Assembly (NCBI GenBank): GCA_910588685.1 | Contig: CAJUPX010000006.1 | Location: forward strand, 1-64,000 | From: an uncultured Christensenellaceae bacterium | GTDB taxonomy: Bacteria > Bacillota > Clostridia > Christensenellales > Borkfalkiaceae | Direction of reading: 5' to 3' | Length of the DNA: 64,000 nucleotides | Shown here: positions 15,435 to 24,054 of the stretch, one piece after another | Numbering within the stretch: position 1 is the first letter of the stretch | Layout: the number at the start of each line of letters is the position of its first letter | Program-made: the position numbers and the translations under genes | The notes under the pieces: generated by a model | The model's database searches: none | Told to the model about the DNA's origin: nothing | What the model saw: only the letters and a program-made list of their open reading frames with translations

Positions 15435-15700
15435 ACTGTGCTAAGTGGGGAGTTAGCGGTGCCCTGTACCTGCAATCCGCTATAGCAGGACCGAACGTCT
15501 TTCGCGACGAAACAAATGGAAGGCTGCGCTTTATAAGGAGTGTTGAAGGCAAGGTCTTATGCAACCGACAACTGCGAACCGTGTCAGGATAGGGATATAG
15601 CAGCACTAAACAGTCCCGTCGGTGTGCCATAAGGAAGCTTTGCAGGAGCTACCTGTAAGGTTTACGCTTCGGTTTGTTCCGGCAAAAAAGACTGCACAGC
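15435..15700 (+). ncRNA. ffs: Signal recognition particle RNA, large bacterial type
   Basis: About 266 bases match the Bacillus/Clostridium scRNA layout. The Alu domain contains GTGCTAAGTGGGGAGTTAGC and CCCTGTACCTGCAATCCGC, nearly identical to the well-known Bacillus subtilis RNA. The S domain has GTCAGG, then a three-pair stem with GGGA tetraloop, then AGCAGCA, equivalent to the usual TCC-GGAA-GGA helix 8 that binds Ffh. The 3' GCACAG pairs with 5' CTGTGC to close the molecule. The tetraloop GGGA is still GNRA. The RNA scaffolds Ffh (and an Alu-binding protein in this group) for co-translational membrane targeting. No protein reading frame in this stretch is credible. Confidence 0.95.
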
Positions 15701-15716
15701 TTTTTTGAATTTAATA

Positions 15717-15752
15717 CCGCCCGGAGGCTTTTGCCTCCGGGCGGCGTTTTTT
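15717..15752 (+). terminator. Terminator of the SRP RNA
   Basis: A 12-bp perfect stem (CCGCCCGGAGGC with its complement, four-T loop) is followed by CGTTTTTT on the plus strand, 17 bases after the mature RNA end. Confidence 0.9.
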
Positions 15753-15761
15753 ATACGGTAT

Positions 15762-16901
15762 TTATTTCTTAAACATTATCTTCTCGCTTTTGAACATAAA
15801 CGCAAGCAATACGATAAACAGCGCGGCGACAACCAAATTAGAGCATATAGACAGAACTATCTGCAGCGCGCTTGCAGTCTGCGACATTATGCCGGAAATT
15901 GCAAGCCCCGAGCCCATAAGCGGTACTAAAAACAGCGGCGTTGCAGGCGTGCCCTGGAATATGACCGACCCCATTCCCATCAGAATAATAACTATCATAA
16001 ACGGCGTAATCAGCGAGCCCGATTCTTTTACGCTCTTCGCAAAACAGGAAATCACCGAGAAAAGCGAAATTATGACGAGCACTATGGAAACTATAACGCC
16101 TAACAGCGAAATGTATTCCGCAAAGCTGTACATAATAGCCGTATCCGCGTCAACTAACCCCGAGGTAAGTTTTGGCAGCGAAAACATTATGCCCAAAAAG
16201 CTTGAAATACCGCTCAGAAGCGCGAAGCACGCAAGGCTTATAATTTTGCCGAGCGCAAGCTGCCAGCGCTTTACGGGCGTTATCAGCATTGTAGCCATTG
16301 TGCCGCGCTCCTTTTCGCCCGCAATGGATTCGGGAGCGACCGACATACCAGCAGAGGCAAGGAACGCAAATACAACCATAGGTATTAGTATGGACAGCAT
16401 AACCCTTGCAACGCTTCCGCCCTCGGCAAGGTCGAACTGCACGCTTAGCGAGTTATTCACGGTAAACGCGGGCTGCTTAAAGCCTTCGAGCAAGTTGGAA
16501 GCCATACGGTATGCCGCGCTTGAATTATCTTTTGAGCTATCAAAAAAAATCTGTACGTCGGGCGTTTTATCCTGGGTTTGTCCGCCGAGCGTAAAACCCT
16601 CTGGGAATACGACCAGAGCGTCGAGCCCGCCGGAAACAACTTTTTCCTTAGCGGTATTTTCGTCTTCTTCCTTCAACTCGAACAAAAGCGAAAAAGTCGT
16701 TTTAACTTCTTCGGGCGCGTTGATTACGCACACCGTAGGTCTGTATCCCGGGTCGGTTTTGCCTATATCCTCCATAACCGTGCCCATAAGCGAATAAACA
16801 ACAAAAATCATAACTCCGGGCAAAAGTATGGATAATACCATTCTCTTGTCCTTGAAAAAACGGGAAAATTCTTTTTTAATTAATGTGAATACGTTTTTCA
16901 T
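15762..16901 (-). CDS. ABC-2 type exporter permease, NatB-like
   Basis: The 379-residue protein has an N-terminal membrane helix after MKNVFTLIKKEFSRFFKD, a large extracytoplasmic domain of about 140 residues, and five to six C-terminal helices. The motif SIAGEKERGTMATMLITPVK is the coupling region typical of NatB and related ABC-2 permeases. NatAB exports sodium in Bacillus, but similar pairs move drugs, peptides or lipids, so the substrate here is open. Its start overlaps the ATPase gene by four bases, and the two form one operon read from 17674. Confidence 0.87.
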   Translation of the reverse strand: MKNVFTLIKKEFSRFFKDKRMVLSILLPGVMIFVVYSLMGTVMEDIGKTDPGYRPTVCVINAPEEVKTTFSLLFELKEEDENTAKEKVVSGGLDALVVFPEGFTLGGQTQDKTPDVQIFFDSSKDNSSAAYRMASNLLEGFKQPAFTVNNSLSVQFDLAEGGSVARVMLSILIPMVVFAFLASAGMSVAPESIAGEKERGTMATMLITPVKRWQLALGKIISLACFALLSGISSFLGIMFSLPKLTSGLVDADTAIMYSFAEYISLLGVIVSIVLVIISLFSVISCFAKSVKESGSLITPFMIVIILMGMGSVIFQGTPATPLFLVPLMGSGLAISGIMSQTASALQIVLSICSNLVVAALFIVLLAFMFKSEKIMFKK

Positions 16902-17674
16902 ATATTTTCCCCCGTCGTTTTGTAGTATAAATCAAAGAAAGTTTTTTCGAGATTTTGTTCTTTGGTAAGATTTTCAAGCGTGTCTAAGGCAACCAGCCTG
17001 CCGTCGATTATTACGCCTACCCTGTCGCACAGCTTTTCAACGAGGCTGAAAATGTGCGTTGACAGAATAATTGTCTTGCCCTGCGCCCTGAGCTCCTCCA
17101 AAAAGTCGGTTACTACCTTTGCCGTAAGAACGTCGAGTCCGTTTGTGGGTTCGTCGAAAATAATGAACTCGGGGTCGTGGACAATGGATATTACAAGCGA
17201 AACTTTCTGTTTCATACCCGTTGAAAGATTGCCGAGCTTGACTTCGGCAAAGCGGTCAATGCCGAATTTTTCAAACATCTCCTTTTTTCTGCGGTCGCGC
17301 TCGGACGGCTCCACGCCGTACAGCTCGCTGAAAAAGTTGAAAAGATAGTTTGGCGTAAAAAATTCTTCAAGCTTTAACTCGCTTGTCAAAAAGCCTATTC
17401 TGCCGCGGACGGCGTTATCTTCGTGCACAACGCTCTTACCCTCGATAAACGCGTCGCCGCTGTCGGGCTTTATAAGCGTTGCAAGCATTCTCAGCGTTGT
17501 GGTTTTACCCGCGCCGTTCGGTCCGAGAAGGCCGAAAATTTCGCCCTTGTACGCCGTAAACGACAAATCGTTTACCGCAACTTTAACAGCGAGATTTGTT
17601 TTTTCTATCCGCTGCTGCTTGCGTGAAAGCTTAAAGCTTTTTGTGAGCTTTTCCACTCTTAGTATTTCTTCCAT
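16898..17674 (-). CDS. ABC exporter ATP-binding protein, NatA-like
   Basis: The 258-residue nucleotide-binding subunit has Walker A GPNGAGKTT, the signature LSTGMKQKVSL, and Walker B with D-loop FIIFDEPTNGLD, followed by the switch His in ILSTHIF. It powers the ABC-2 permease encoded immediately downstream. The start at 17674 has AAGGAG upstream. A consensus promoter lies at 17709-17738. The divergent small XRE gene with twin operators, 145 bases away, may regulate it. Confidence 0.92.
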   Translation of the reverse strand: MEEILRVEKLTKSFKLSRKQQRIEKTNLAVKVAVNDLSFTAYKGEIFGLLGPNGAGKTTTLRMLATLIKPDSGDAFIEGKSVVHEDNAVRGRIGFLTSELKLEEFFTPNYLFNFFSELYGVEPSERDRRKKEMFEKFGIDRFAEVKLGNLSTGMKQKVSLVISIVHDPEFIIFDEPTNGLDVLTAKVVTDFLEELRAQGKTIILSTHIFSLVEKLCDRVGVIIDGRLVALDTLENLTKEQNLEKTFFDLYYKTTGENI

Positions 17675-17708
17675 AATGCTCCTTAATTTTTTTAGCTTTA
17701 CGGCTGTT

Positions 17709-17738
17709 ATTATACAATAAGCACAGTTTTTGTGTCAA
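17709..17738 (-). promoter_or_regulatory. Promoter of the NatAB-type exporter operon
   Basis: TTGACA (17733-17738) and TATAAT (17709-17714) are both exact consensus hexamers on the minus strand, 18 bases apart. Confidence 0.85.
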
Positions 17739-17764
17739 GAAAATATTACCGTCTTTATTATAAA

Positions 17765-17806
17765 GAACAATATGTTCCGTGTCAACTAAAACGGAACAAA
17801 ATGTTC
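17765..17806. promoter_or_regulatory. Twin operators GAACA-N3-TGTTC upstream of the XRE gene
   Basis: Two inverted repeats, GAACAATATGTTC (17765-17777) and GAACAAAATGTTC (17794-17806), differ at one central base. Their centres are 29 bases apart. They fill the space between the exporter promoter and the XRE start codon. The spacing of the half sites (GAAC-N5-GTTC) differs from the Gram-positive LexA box (GAAC-N4-GTTC), so autoregulation by the XRE protein is the simplest reading. Confidence 0.65.
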
Positions 17807-17818
17807 TAAAATAATAGT

Positions 17819-18025
17819 ATGAATATTTTTGGTGAACGGCTTGCGGCGCTGAGAACGGAAAAGAAACTGCCGCGCACTAAGCTTGCGGAAATTTTAAACG
17901 TTTCCGTACGGCTGATAAGCTACTGGGAAAACGGACAGAGAGAATGCGATTTTAACACGCTTATTAAAATTGCCGATTATTTTTGCGTGAGCTGCGATTT
18001 TTTGCTCGGCAGAACAGATTATTAA
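17819..18025 (+). CDS. Small XRE-family regulator
   Basis: The 68-residue protein is one Cro/C1-type helix-turn-helix (FGERLAALRTEKKLPRTKLA, then ILNVSVRLISYWENGQRE) with the usual closing DYFCVSCDFLLGR. It has no effector domain. No ribosome site is visible before the ATG. A TAAAAT at 17807-17812 would place transcription start at the ATG itself, so it could be leaderless, but no -35 supports that. Twin palindromes lie just upstream. The neighbours suggest control of itself and perhaps the divergent exporter. Confidence 0.8.
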   Translation: MNIFGERLAALRTEKKLPRTKLAEILNVSVRLISYWENGQRECDFNTLIKIADYFCVSCDFLLGRTDY

Positions 18026-18050
18026 AAACCCGACCGTTCGGTCGGGTTTT
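18025..18050. terminator. Bidirectional terminator between the XRE and TPR genes
   Basis: An 11-bp perfect stem (AAAACCCGACC with its complement, loop GTTC) carries T-tracts on both strands between two converging genes. Confidence 0.9.
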
Positions 18051-18058
18051 ATTATTTT

Positions 18059-20497
18059 TTAAAAGAGCAAACCGGACATTAAAGCCTTTTCCTCCTGCGG
18101 ACAGAGCGCGTATAAAGCGTCCGCAACGGCATTTATTACCCTGTCGATATACGCGCCGGGGCTTTTGCGGTAAAGCTCCGTATAAAGCTCTATGCAATTA
18201 TAAAGGCTTGCTACCGCCTCCCGCTCTTTTCCAAACCGAATATACAGTCTGCCGAGGTAATTGTAAGTGCGGGCAAGCTCGTTTAAAAACGACAGACTGC
18301 GGTAAATATCAAGAGCTGAAATATACATTTTTTCGGCGCGTTCAAAATTGTTTTTCCGCGCGTACAGCGAGGCAAACGAACAGTAAGTTGCGGCAAGCGC
18401 GGCGTTTGCGCCGCCGCGGTTAAAAGAAATTAAGCGTTTTTGTATTTCAAGACTTTTTGCGAGATTGTTTTCGGCTTTGTCAAGCTCGCCTTTTTGCATA
18501 TAAAACTCCGCAAAAATTTTATAGGACTGAGCAACATCGCCTTCGTAAGCTTCGGGATTTTGCCCGGCGAGTTCAAGGCGGATTTGCAACGCCTGCGCGC
18601 ACCACTCCTCAATCTTAACAAAATCCATTTTTTTATCATAATATGAAAAATCGGACACGTCCGCATCTTTTTTTATTTGCGACAGCGGTTTTACGCACTT
18701 TTTTATCTTTTTAGAGTACTCCTCAAAACCGTGTTTTGCATACTGCTCAGATAAAGTATTGCAAACTCTTTCCAAATAATCATAAAAAGCCTGTTTGCCG
18801 TTGCCGAGCAGCTCGCGGCGCGTTTTTAAAGCCTCTTTGAAATACCTGTCGTTTACCCTGTGGGCGACTATCGCGAGGTTGATATGAGCAAGACGGTTAC
18901 ATATATCCGCCGCATACTCGTCATATGACGGATGTGTTTGCGCAAGAGTAAGGCAAACGCCGAGAGCCTGTAGAAACAGCTTTTCGGCTTCGCGGTGCCT
19001 GTTGGTCTGATAATAAAGGTCGGCTAAGCTCATATGAATATCTACCGTTTTTATGAGCATAGCGCTGTTTTCGGCTTGGGCATTGTAAACGTCGAGAGCC
19101 TGTAAATACAGCTTTTCGGCTTGGGCGTGCCTGTCCAGACAGTAATAAACCTTTGCGAGGTTTACGCAGGCTTCCGCGTATTCGCATTTTAAGTTTTCGG
19201 TTGCGGCGGCGGAAAGTTCCAGAAGTCCGATACAGTTTAAAAACCTTTGGTTTGCCTGCTTATAATCCCCCGTTTTATAATACGCGAGCCCGCAGAGATT
19301 TTCAATTTCCGCCTTTTGTTTTATCCCCGCGCCGCCGTCGGCTTCAAACCGTCTTTCAAGCCTGTTGCAAATTTCTATGCACTTGACGTACTGCGTTTGT
19401 TTAAACAGAAACAAAGCATACTCGAACACCACTTTCTGCGGCATTTGAGGACGGCTTTCAACCTGTTCAACCGCTTTTTTATACGTTTCGTGCACCTCGT
19501 CCCACCGCGCCCGGGCTTTGAGCGCGAGAATACGCATACGGTACTCTTCCACAACGGCAGTTCTTTCGGCGGTTACGTTATTTTCTATTTTATCCAGCCC
19601 GGCAACGCTTTTTTCAATGTCGGCGGGGTCGAGCGCTTCCAACACGCCGTCGTAGTCGCCCGAATCGAAACACTGCACCGCGCGGCGTATATTCCGCGAT
19701 ACGGCTTTGCCGCCTGCCGTTAACGCGGCTATGCTTTTACCGATATCAAGAATATTGCAGGTAAGCTCGTCGAGGTCGGCTTTGAGCCTTTCGCACTCCT
19801 TTGCCGCTCTGCCCAAATCGCGGTAAGCTTTAAGATTGCCGTTATCGGCGGCGTACAAATTCTGAAGTTTTTTGCGGCGTTCCACCGCGTCCGAATATTT
19901 TTCGACAAGTTCGGTATACTCGGCGTTGTCCGCAAAAAGCGGAATACCGTCAACGGGCATAAGACTGTTGTTTTCGCAAATTATTTTATTATCCTCCACC
20001 GAGAGCGCGGCGTTTACAAAGCCGTGCGCCATAAGTTGCGTGACTATTCCGAGTTTAAGCGAATCAATATGGTCGTACTCTCTGTGGTAATGCTTCAACT
20101 CTTTGTCGATTATCCGCATAACGTTGTTAACTTCGTCGGAGCGGCTCTCTCCCTCCGCAAGCTTTTTAAAATAAACGACAATTTTAGGCTTATTGAATTG
20201 CCTGTTAGCTTCAAGCGCGATTTCAAGTTCGTGAAAAGTAACCCCGCCGGCTTTGCGCCAAAAAATTACAAAACACATATCCGAGCTTTTTATAATTTCG
20301 TCGAGCGAAGCTTGCGAGCCCTCTATTTTCAAGGAGTGGTCGAGCGTTTCGCTTTCGCATTTGTAGAGTTTTATAAAAATATCCGAAGTATCGTAAATGT
20401 TGTTCAACTGGTTGACAAAATCGCCGACAACAAGCCTGTCGTACTCCAAATCCTTTATCGAAGACGCAAGAAAAAACGATATAATTTTTTTTGCCAT
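18059..20497 (-). CDS. Large TPR protein with an N-terminal TIR/DUF4062-like domain
   Basis: The 812-residue cytosolic protein has no signal peptide or membrane helix. Residues 1 to about 160 form an alpha/beta domain: a first strand KKIISFFLASSIKDL, a long helix with DRLVVGDFVNQLN, then SLDEIIKSSDMCFVIFW and HELEIALEA with KPKIVVYFKK. This order resembles DUF4062 and distant TIR/SEFIR domains. A charged helical linker follows. From about 330 to the end are many tetratricopeptide repeats of kinesin-light-chain type, with recurring AEKLYLQALDVY-like helices. Similar architectures act as sensors or scaffolds, some in antiviral defence, but no function can be assigned. The gene is alone, with AGAGGG ahead of the ATG, its own promoter and a terminator. 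Base composition does not stand out. Confidence 0.75.
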   Translation of the reverse strand: MAKKIISFFLASSIKDLEYDRLVVGDFVNQLNNIYDTSDIFIKLYKCESETLDHSLKIEGSQASLDEIIKSSDMCFVIFWRKAGGVTFHELEIALEANRQFNKPKIVVYFKKLAEGESRSDEVNNVMRIIDKELKHYHREYDHIDSLKLGIVTQLMAHGFVNAALSVEDNKIICENNSLMPVDGIPLFADNAEYTELVEKYSDAVERRKKLQNLYAADNGNLKAYRDLGRAAKECERLKADLDELTCNILDIGKSIAALTAGGKAVSRNIRRAVQCFDSGDYDGVLEALDPADIEKSVAGLDKIENNVTAERTAVVEEYRMRILALKARARWDEVHETYKKAVEQVESRPQMPQKVVFEYALFLFKQTQYVKCIEICNRLERRFEADGGAGIKQKAEIENLCGLAYYKTGDYKQANQRFLNCIGLLELSAAATENLKCEYAEACVNLAKVYYCLDRHAQAEKLYLQALDVYNAQAENSAMLIKTVDIHMSLADLYYQTNRHREAEKLFLQALGVCLTLAQTHPSYDEYAADICNRLAHINLAIVAHRVNDRYFKEALKTRRELLGNGKQAFYDYLERVCNTLSEQYAKHGFEEYSKKIKKCVKPLSQIKKDADVSDFSYYDKKMDFVKIEEWCAQALQIRLELAGQNPEAYEGDVAQSYKIFAEFYMQKGELDKAENNLAKSLEIQKRLISFNRGGANAALAATYCSFASLYARKNNFERAEKMYISALDIYRSLSFLNELARTYNYLGRLYIRFGKEREAVASLYNCIELYTELYRKSPGAYIDRVINAVADALYALCPQEEKALMSGLLF

Positions 20498-20541
20498 TAG
20501 TTTACCCTCTTCTTTTGCAACTCTTTTCCTATACCATATTA

Positions 20542-20570
20542 ATAATATAATAACCGGTGCGCTAAGTCAA
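20542..20570 (-). promoter_or_regulatory. Promoter of the TPR protein gene
   Basis: TTGACT (20565-20570) and TATTAT (20542-20547) are 17 bases apart on the minus strand, 45 bases before the start codon. Confidence 0.7.
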
Positions 20571-20682
20571 CCGATACGTGTTTAATAACAACAGTTCAGT
20601 TAAAAAAGGCGCCAAAACGGCAATTTTAACAACCGTTAAGCCTAAAACAATTGTGAAATTATAAATTTTTGCGTTCAAACGG

Positions 20683-20711
20683 TTGACAAAAGCGGTTAGA
20701 TTATGTATAAG
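20683..20711 (+). promoter_or_regulatory. Promoter of the transglutaminase-like surface protein gene
   Basis: TTGACA (20683-20688) and TATAAG (20706-20711) are 17 bases apart on the plus strand, about 55 bases before the start codon. Confidence 0.7.
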
Positions 20712-20766
20712 TTTTGTGTATATTTTGTTTGCGAATATATTTAAAACATTTGATTTTGGAGGTTTT

Positions 20767-23700
20767 ATGAAATCAATTACCAAAAAAATTACCCTTGCGG
20801 GACTCGGCGCAGCGTGTGCTTTAACGCTTACGTTGGGCACGGGAATGCTTGCAAAGGGCAGCGGCGTAGCTATTGCCGAAGAGAGCAGCGGCACAAATAA
20901 AGGCGTTACTTTCTTTTACGACAATCTCTTGGACGAAAACAACAAAGAGTACGCGCTTGCTAAAAAGTTTTATGAAGCTTTGGATAAGATGAACAAAGAC
21001 GGCGACTTTTTAGACGGCGTTGTAGATTATCCCGTTACGGACATCGTAACTTCCGAACAGCTTAAAGCCTGGATTGAAAACGGCAACCTCGAGGTGCCCA
21101 GAGCGTTCAGCGCGGCGCGCGACGCATACCTTACCGACCACCCCGAACTGTTCTACATTAACTTTTATAAAATGACGATAAGCGTTGCAAAGAGCGGCGG
21201 CAAATACATCGGCTATATTAACAGCGGCAGAGAGGCAAACCTCTACTATGAAAACGGCTTTAATACGCCCGAGACGGTTTCAACCGCAATTGCGTCGTTC
21301 AACGCAAAAGTTAACGAAATAGTGGATTACGTTAACGGTCTGCCTGCAGACCGTTACAACGCAAGGGACGCGTTCCTTGCAAAAGAAGTTAATAATTATC
21401 TTGCAAACAATATCGAATACGATTACGTTGCATACGAAAACAAGGACGACCCTGACTACATAGCAGCGGCGTATATTAACACGGCATACGGCGGACTTGT
21501 AGAGGGCAGAGCAGTATGCGGAGGCTATTCCACTTCCTACAAGGTTATTATGGATAAGCTGAACATCCCCTGCATTACCGTAAACGGCTACACAAACAAT
21601 AAAGACCAGAACGGCAAAAACGCAGCTTCAAACGTATACCATATGTGGAACTACGTATGGCTTGAAACACCTGATTCGTCAACCGCAAAAACTTTCTCCG
21701 CGAGAGATTTAAAAGCCGGAAGCGGCAAAGGCGAATGGTATTCGGTTGACGTAACCTGGAACTATTCCAACACCAACAAATACAGATACGCGGTAATGAA
21801 TTCGTATAACGACGAACAACTCCACGTGGCAGACGGCGTTATATCTTCTTCGGGTTACAGACTCAGATATCCTAAGCTCTCGGTTTACAGCTACGGCAGC
21901 ACGGGCGAAACGGACGGTCTTCGCGGCTCGATTGAATACACCGCAACCGATAAACTGGACGATTTCGGTTCCCCCTTGCAAAGTATGTTTATGTCCGTAA
22001 GCTATAACGGAAAAAGCGCAAAGCGCCTTTTAGAAGAGGACGGACTTTATCTTGCTTTCCGCAACGCCGCTTACATACAAGGACAATTGTTCTGGACGGA
22101 CTGGTCTTCGTTAGAAATTTTCAGACAATTTAAGTTTATCGACGACGAAGATAAGATAGACGAGATAATTCAGGACACAGGCTTTGAAACGCGTTATTAC
22201 GAAAATACGTCGGTATATTATACGCAGTTTGCAGTATTCGACGTAAAGCCCAACAGAGCCGCGCCTAATTCTTTCCCCGGAGATCCCAATCTCGGACACG
22301 ATCCCAATACAGAGAGCTATTATTTCTTCTATTACGGTAACGACCTTTTAGACAAAATCAACGCCGTAGACATAGGCGACGTTCTCGTAAACGAAAGCTA
22401 CGGAACCTATACTCCTCCTCCCTACGTGCAAAGTATGCAGCAAAACCAAGAACTTTTAAGCGACAGTATGCGCGGTCCGGACGGTTTTATTGCGGAAGAC
22501 AAAGCGTTTATCGTTGAAGTTACCTACAACGAAGAGCTGGAAATTCTCGACCCTACGCAGAAAATCGAAGTTTCATTCATTGCCGAGCACCCCAACGCTA
22601 AAAACTATTCAAAATTCTATCCTATAAACGATAGCGGTGATTTTGTAGAACTTATTCAAAGACCTAAAAACTCCGGAGATCCTACGCTTGTTACAAATAC
22701 ATTGCGCTTTAAGTTTGCACCCAGCCTTATGTATGAACACAACGAAGAAAACTATCACTTCTCTTTCACTAACGTAGGTTCTAAAAAACTTATACCCGTA
22801 TTCGGCGACGGCTTAGACAAAGAGCCGACCGAATTCAGACCCTCGCACAAGCTGCCTAACGCGGCGCATTTCAGAGTGGGAAGAGCGGTATATGCCTGCC
22901 CCGCGTTTTTCAACTATGACGGCAGATTATACATAGACTGCTGCGCACAGCCCACGCTTATTTCCAACTCCGACCTTTCGGCAATGGACTTCAAAGACGA
23001 AAACGGCAATTCGACTTTCAGCGAGAACGAAAGAAGCCAGATGATGTTGGTTGCGGAAACGGCTTCCAAAGAAACGGTTGACAATATGCTTGACGAAATA
23101 ATCAACAACGAGGGTATAAACGTAAATAATGAAAAAGAGATTTTAAAAAGCGAAACCTATGATATTCATTTGCAGATGTGCAACAAATACCCCACAATTT
23201 CCGACGGAAGCTACGTTAAAATAGCGCTCGGTTTCCCCGAAGGCTACGGTCCCAACGATGAGGGCGTTACGTTTAAAATTTTCCACCGCAAACACGACCC
23301 CAAAACAGATACCTATTCCATAGAGGAAATCCCCTGCGTTGTTACGCAGTTTGGTATTGTTGCAACCGTTACGAGCTTCTCCCCTTATATGGTTGCGGCA
23401 GTAGACGCTGAAAAAGCAACGAACAAAACCATTTATGCAAGCATAGAGGGAAAGGGCGGTAAGCTGACTAAAGAAGACGGACAGATTATTGCGCTTGAAG
23501 AAGGTGAAAGCAAAACTTACACCATCCAGCCCGAAGAAGGTTATCAGATTTACTCGGTTAAACTTAACGGCGTTGACGTTAAAGACCGCATTGTTGACGG
23601 TAAGCTTACTCTCAATTACGCAGACGTTGAGGCAAACAACGAACTCGTTATTCAGTATATTGCAAACGAGGCCGCAGAACGTATTCAGCAGAAATTAGCC

Positions 23701-23967
23701 GACAACGTAATAGACGAAGACGTTGAAATTACAAAACACGTAGTTGCCGTTAAAGACCAGCCCAACTACTCCAAAGACCCTTTACCTACTCCCGACGACG
23801 AGAGCAACGTACCCGGTCCCGGCGGAGATACGAATAACAACGGCGGACAGAACGATACCGGACTCAGCACCACAACAATAGTAATTACCTCTGTGTGCAT
23901 TGCCGTAGCGTTCGGCGCTTTGATTGCCGCAATTGTTGTAATAAGCAAAAGCAAAATCAAAAAATAA
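20767..23967 (+). CDS. Membrane-anchored extracellular protein with a transglutaminase-like domain
   Basis: The 1066-residue protein has a signal peptide (about 1-37, ending near AIAEE). A transglutaminase-core domain carries a Cys251-His292-Asp328 triad, seen in GRAVCGGYSTSY, VYHMWNYVWL and WYSVDVTWN. About 500 residues of beta-rich sequence follow, then a Gly/Asn/Pro linker, and a single C-terminal membrane helix followed by KSKIKK. There is no LPxTG motif, so it should be held by the helix with the body outside. Transglutaminase-like enzymes of bacteria cross-link or cleave peptides and may act on cell-wall or surface proteins. The precise reaction is unknown. The start at 20767 is fixed by GGAGGT 5 bases upstream; a longer frame lacks a ribosome site. 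The gene is monocistronic. Confidence 0.85.
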   Translation: MKSITKKITLAGLGAACALTLTLGTGMLAKGSGVAIAEESSGTNKGVTFFYDNLLDENNKEYALAKKFYEALDKMNKDGDFLDGVVDYPVTDIVTSEQLKAWIENGNLEVPRAFSAARDAYLTDHPELFYINFYKMTISVAKSGGKYIGYINSGREANLYYENGFNTPETVSTAIASFNAKVNEIVDYVNGLPADRYNARDAFLAKEVNNYLANNIEYDYVAYENKDDPDYIAAAYINTAYGGLVEGRAVCGGYSTSYKVIMDKLNIPCITVNGYTNNKDQNGKNAASNVYHMWNYVWLETPDSSTAKTFSARDLKAGSGKGEWYSVDVTWNYSNTNKYRYAVMNSYNDEQLHVADGVISSSGYRLRYPKLSVYSYGSTGETDGLRGSIEYTATDKLDDFGSPLQSMFMSVSYNGKSAKRLLEEDGLYLAFRNAAYIQGQLFWTDWSSLEIFRQFKFIDDEDKIDEIIQDTGFETRYYENTSVYYTQFAVFDVKPNRAAPNSFPGDPNLGHDPNTESYYFFYYGNDLLDKINAVDIGDVLVNESYGTYTPPPYVQSMQQNQELLSDSMRGPDGFIAEDKAFIVEVTYNEELEILDPTQKIEVSFIAEHPNAKNYSKFYPINDSGDFVELIQRPKNSGDPTLVTNTLRFKFAPSLMYEHNEENYHFSFTNVGSKKLIPVFGDGLDKEPTEFRPSHKLPNAAHFRVGRAVYACPAFFNYDGRLYIDCCAQPTLISNSDLSAMDFKDENGNSTFSENERSQMMLVAETASKETVDNMLDEIINNEGINVNNEKEILKSETYDIHLQMCNKYPTISDGSYVKIALGFPEGYGPNDEGVTFKIFHRKHDPKTDTYSIEEIPCVVTQFGIVATVTSFSPYMVAAVDAEKATNKTIYASIEGKGGKLTKEDGQIIALEEGESKTYTIQPEEGYQIYSVKLNGVDVKDRIVDGKLTLNYADVEANNELVIQYIANEAAERIQQKLADNVIDEDVEITKHVVAVKDQPNYSKDPLPTPDDESNVPGPGGDTNNNGGQNDTGLSTTTIVITSVCIAVAFGALIAAIVVISKSKIKK

Positions 23968-24001
23968 TCGACCAGACGGAAAAGCTGAAAGATTAAAAAA
24001 T

Positions 24002-24033
24002 AATCCACCTGTAAAACAGGTGGATTTATTTTT
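24002..24033. terminator. Bidirectional terminator before the starch locus end
   Basis: An 11-bp perfect stem (AATCCACCTGT with its complement, AAA loop) has T-rich tracts on both strands. It ends the transglutaminase-like gene and, from the other side, the starch operon after the phosphorylase. Confidence 0.9.
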
Positions 24034-24054
24034 TGTTTTAATCGTTTTATATCT

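Noticed and set aside
15433..15630. Small frames across the SRP RNA
   Set aside because: The stretch matches the conserved SRP RNA sequence and structure and has its own promoter and terminator, so it is not coding.
15790..16797. Long open frame (335 codons) antisense to the exporter permease
   Set aside because: It mirrors the permease gene, has no ribosome site, gives a low-complexity Ser/Thr/Ile-rich translation, and the opposite strand encodes a clear ABC-2 protein.
17765..17806. LexA (SOS) boxes
   Set aside because: The half sites are GAAC and GTTC but with five bases between them; the Gram-positive LexA box has four and usually CGAAC. The adjacent XRE gene is a simpler explanation.
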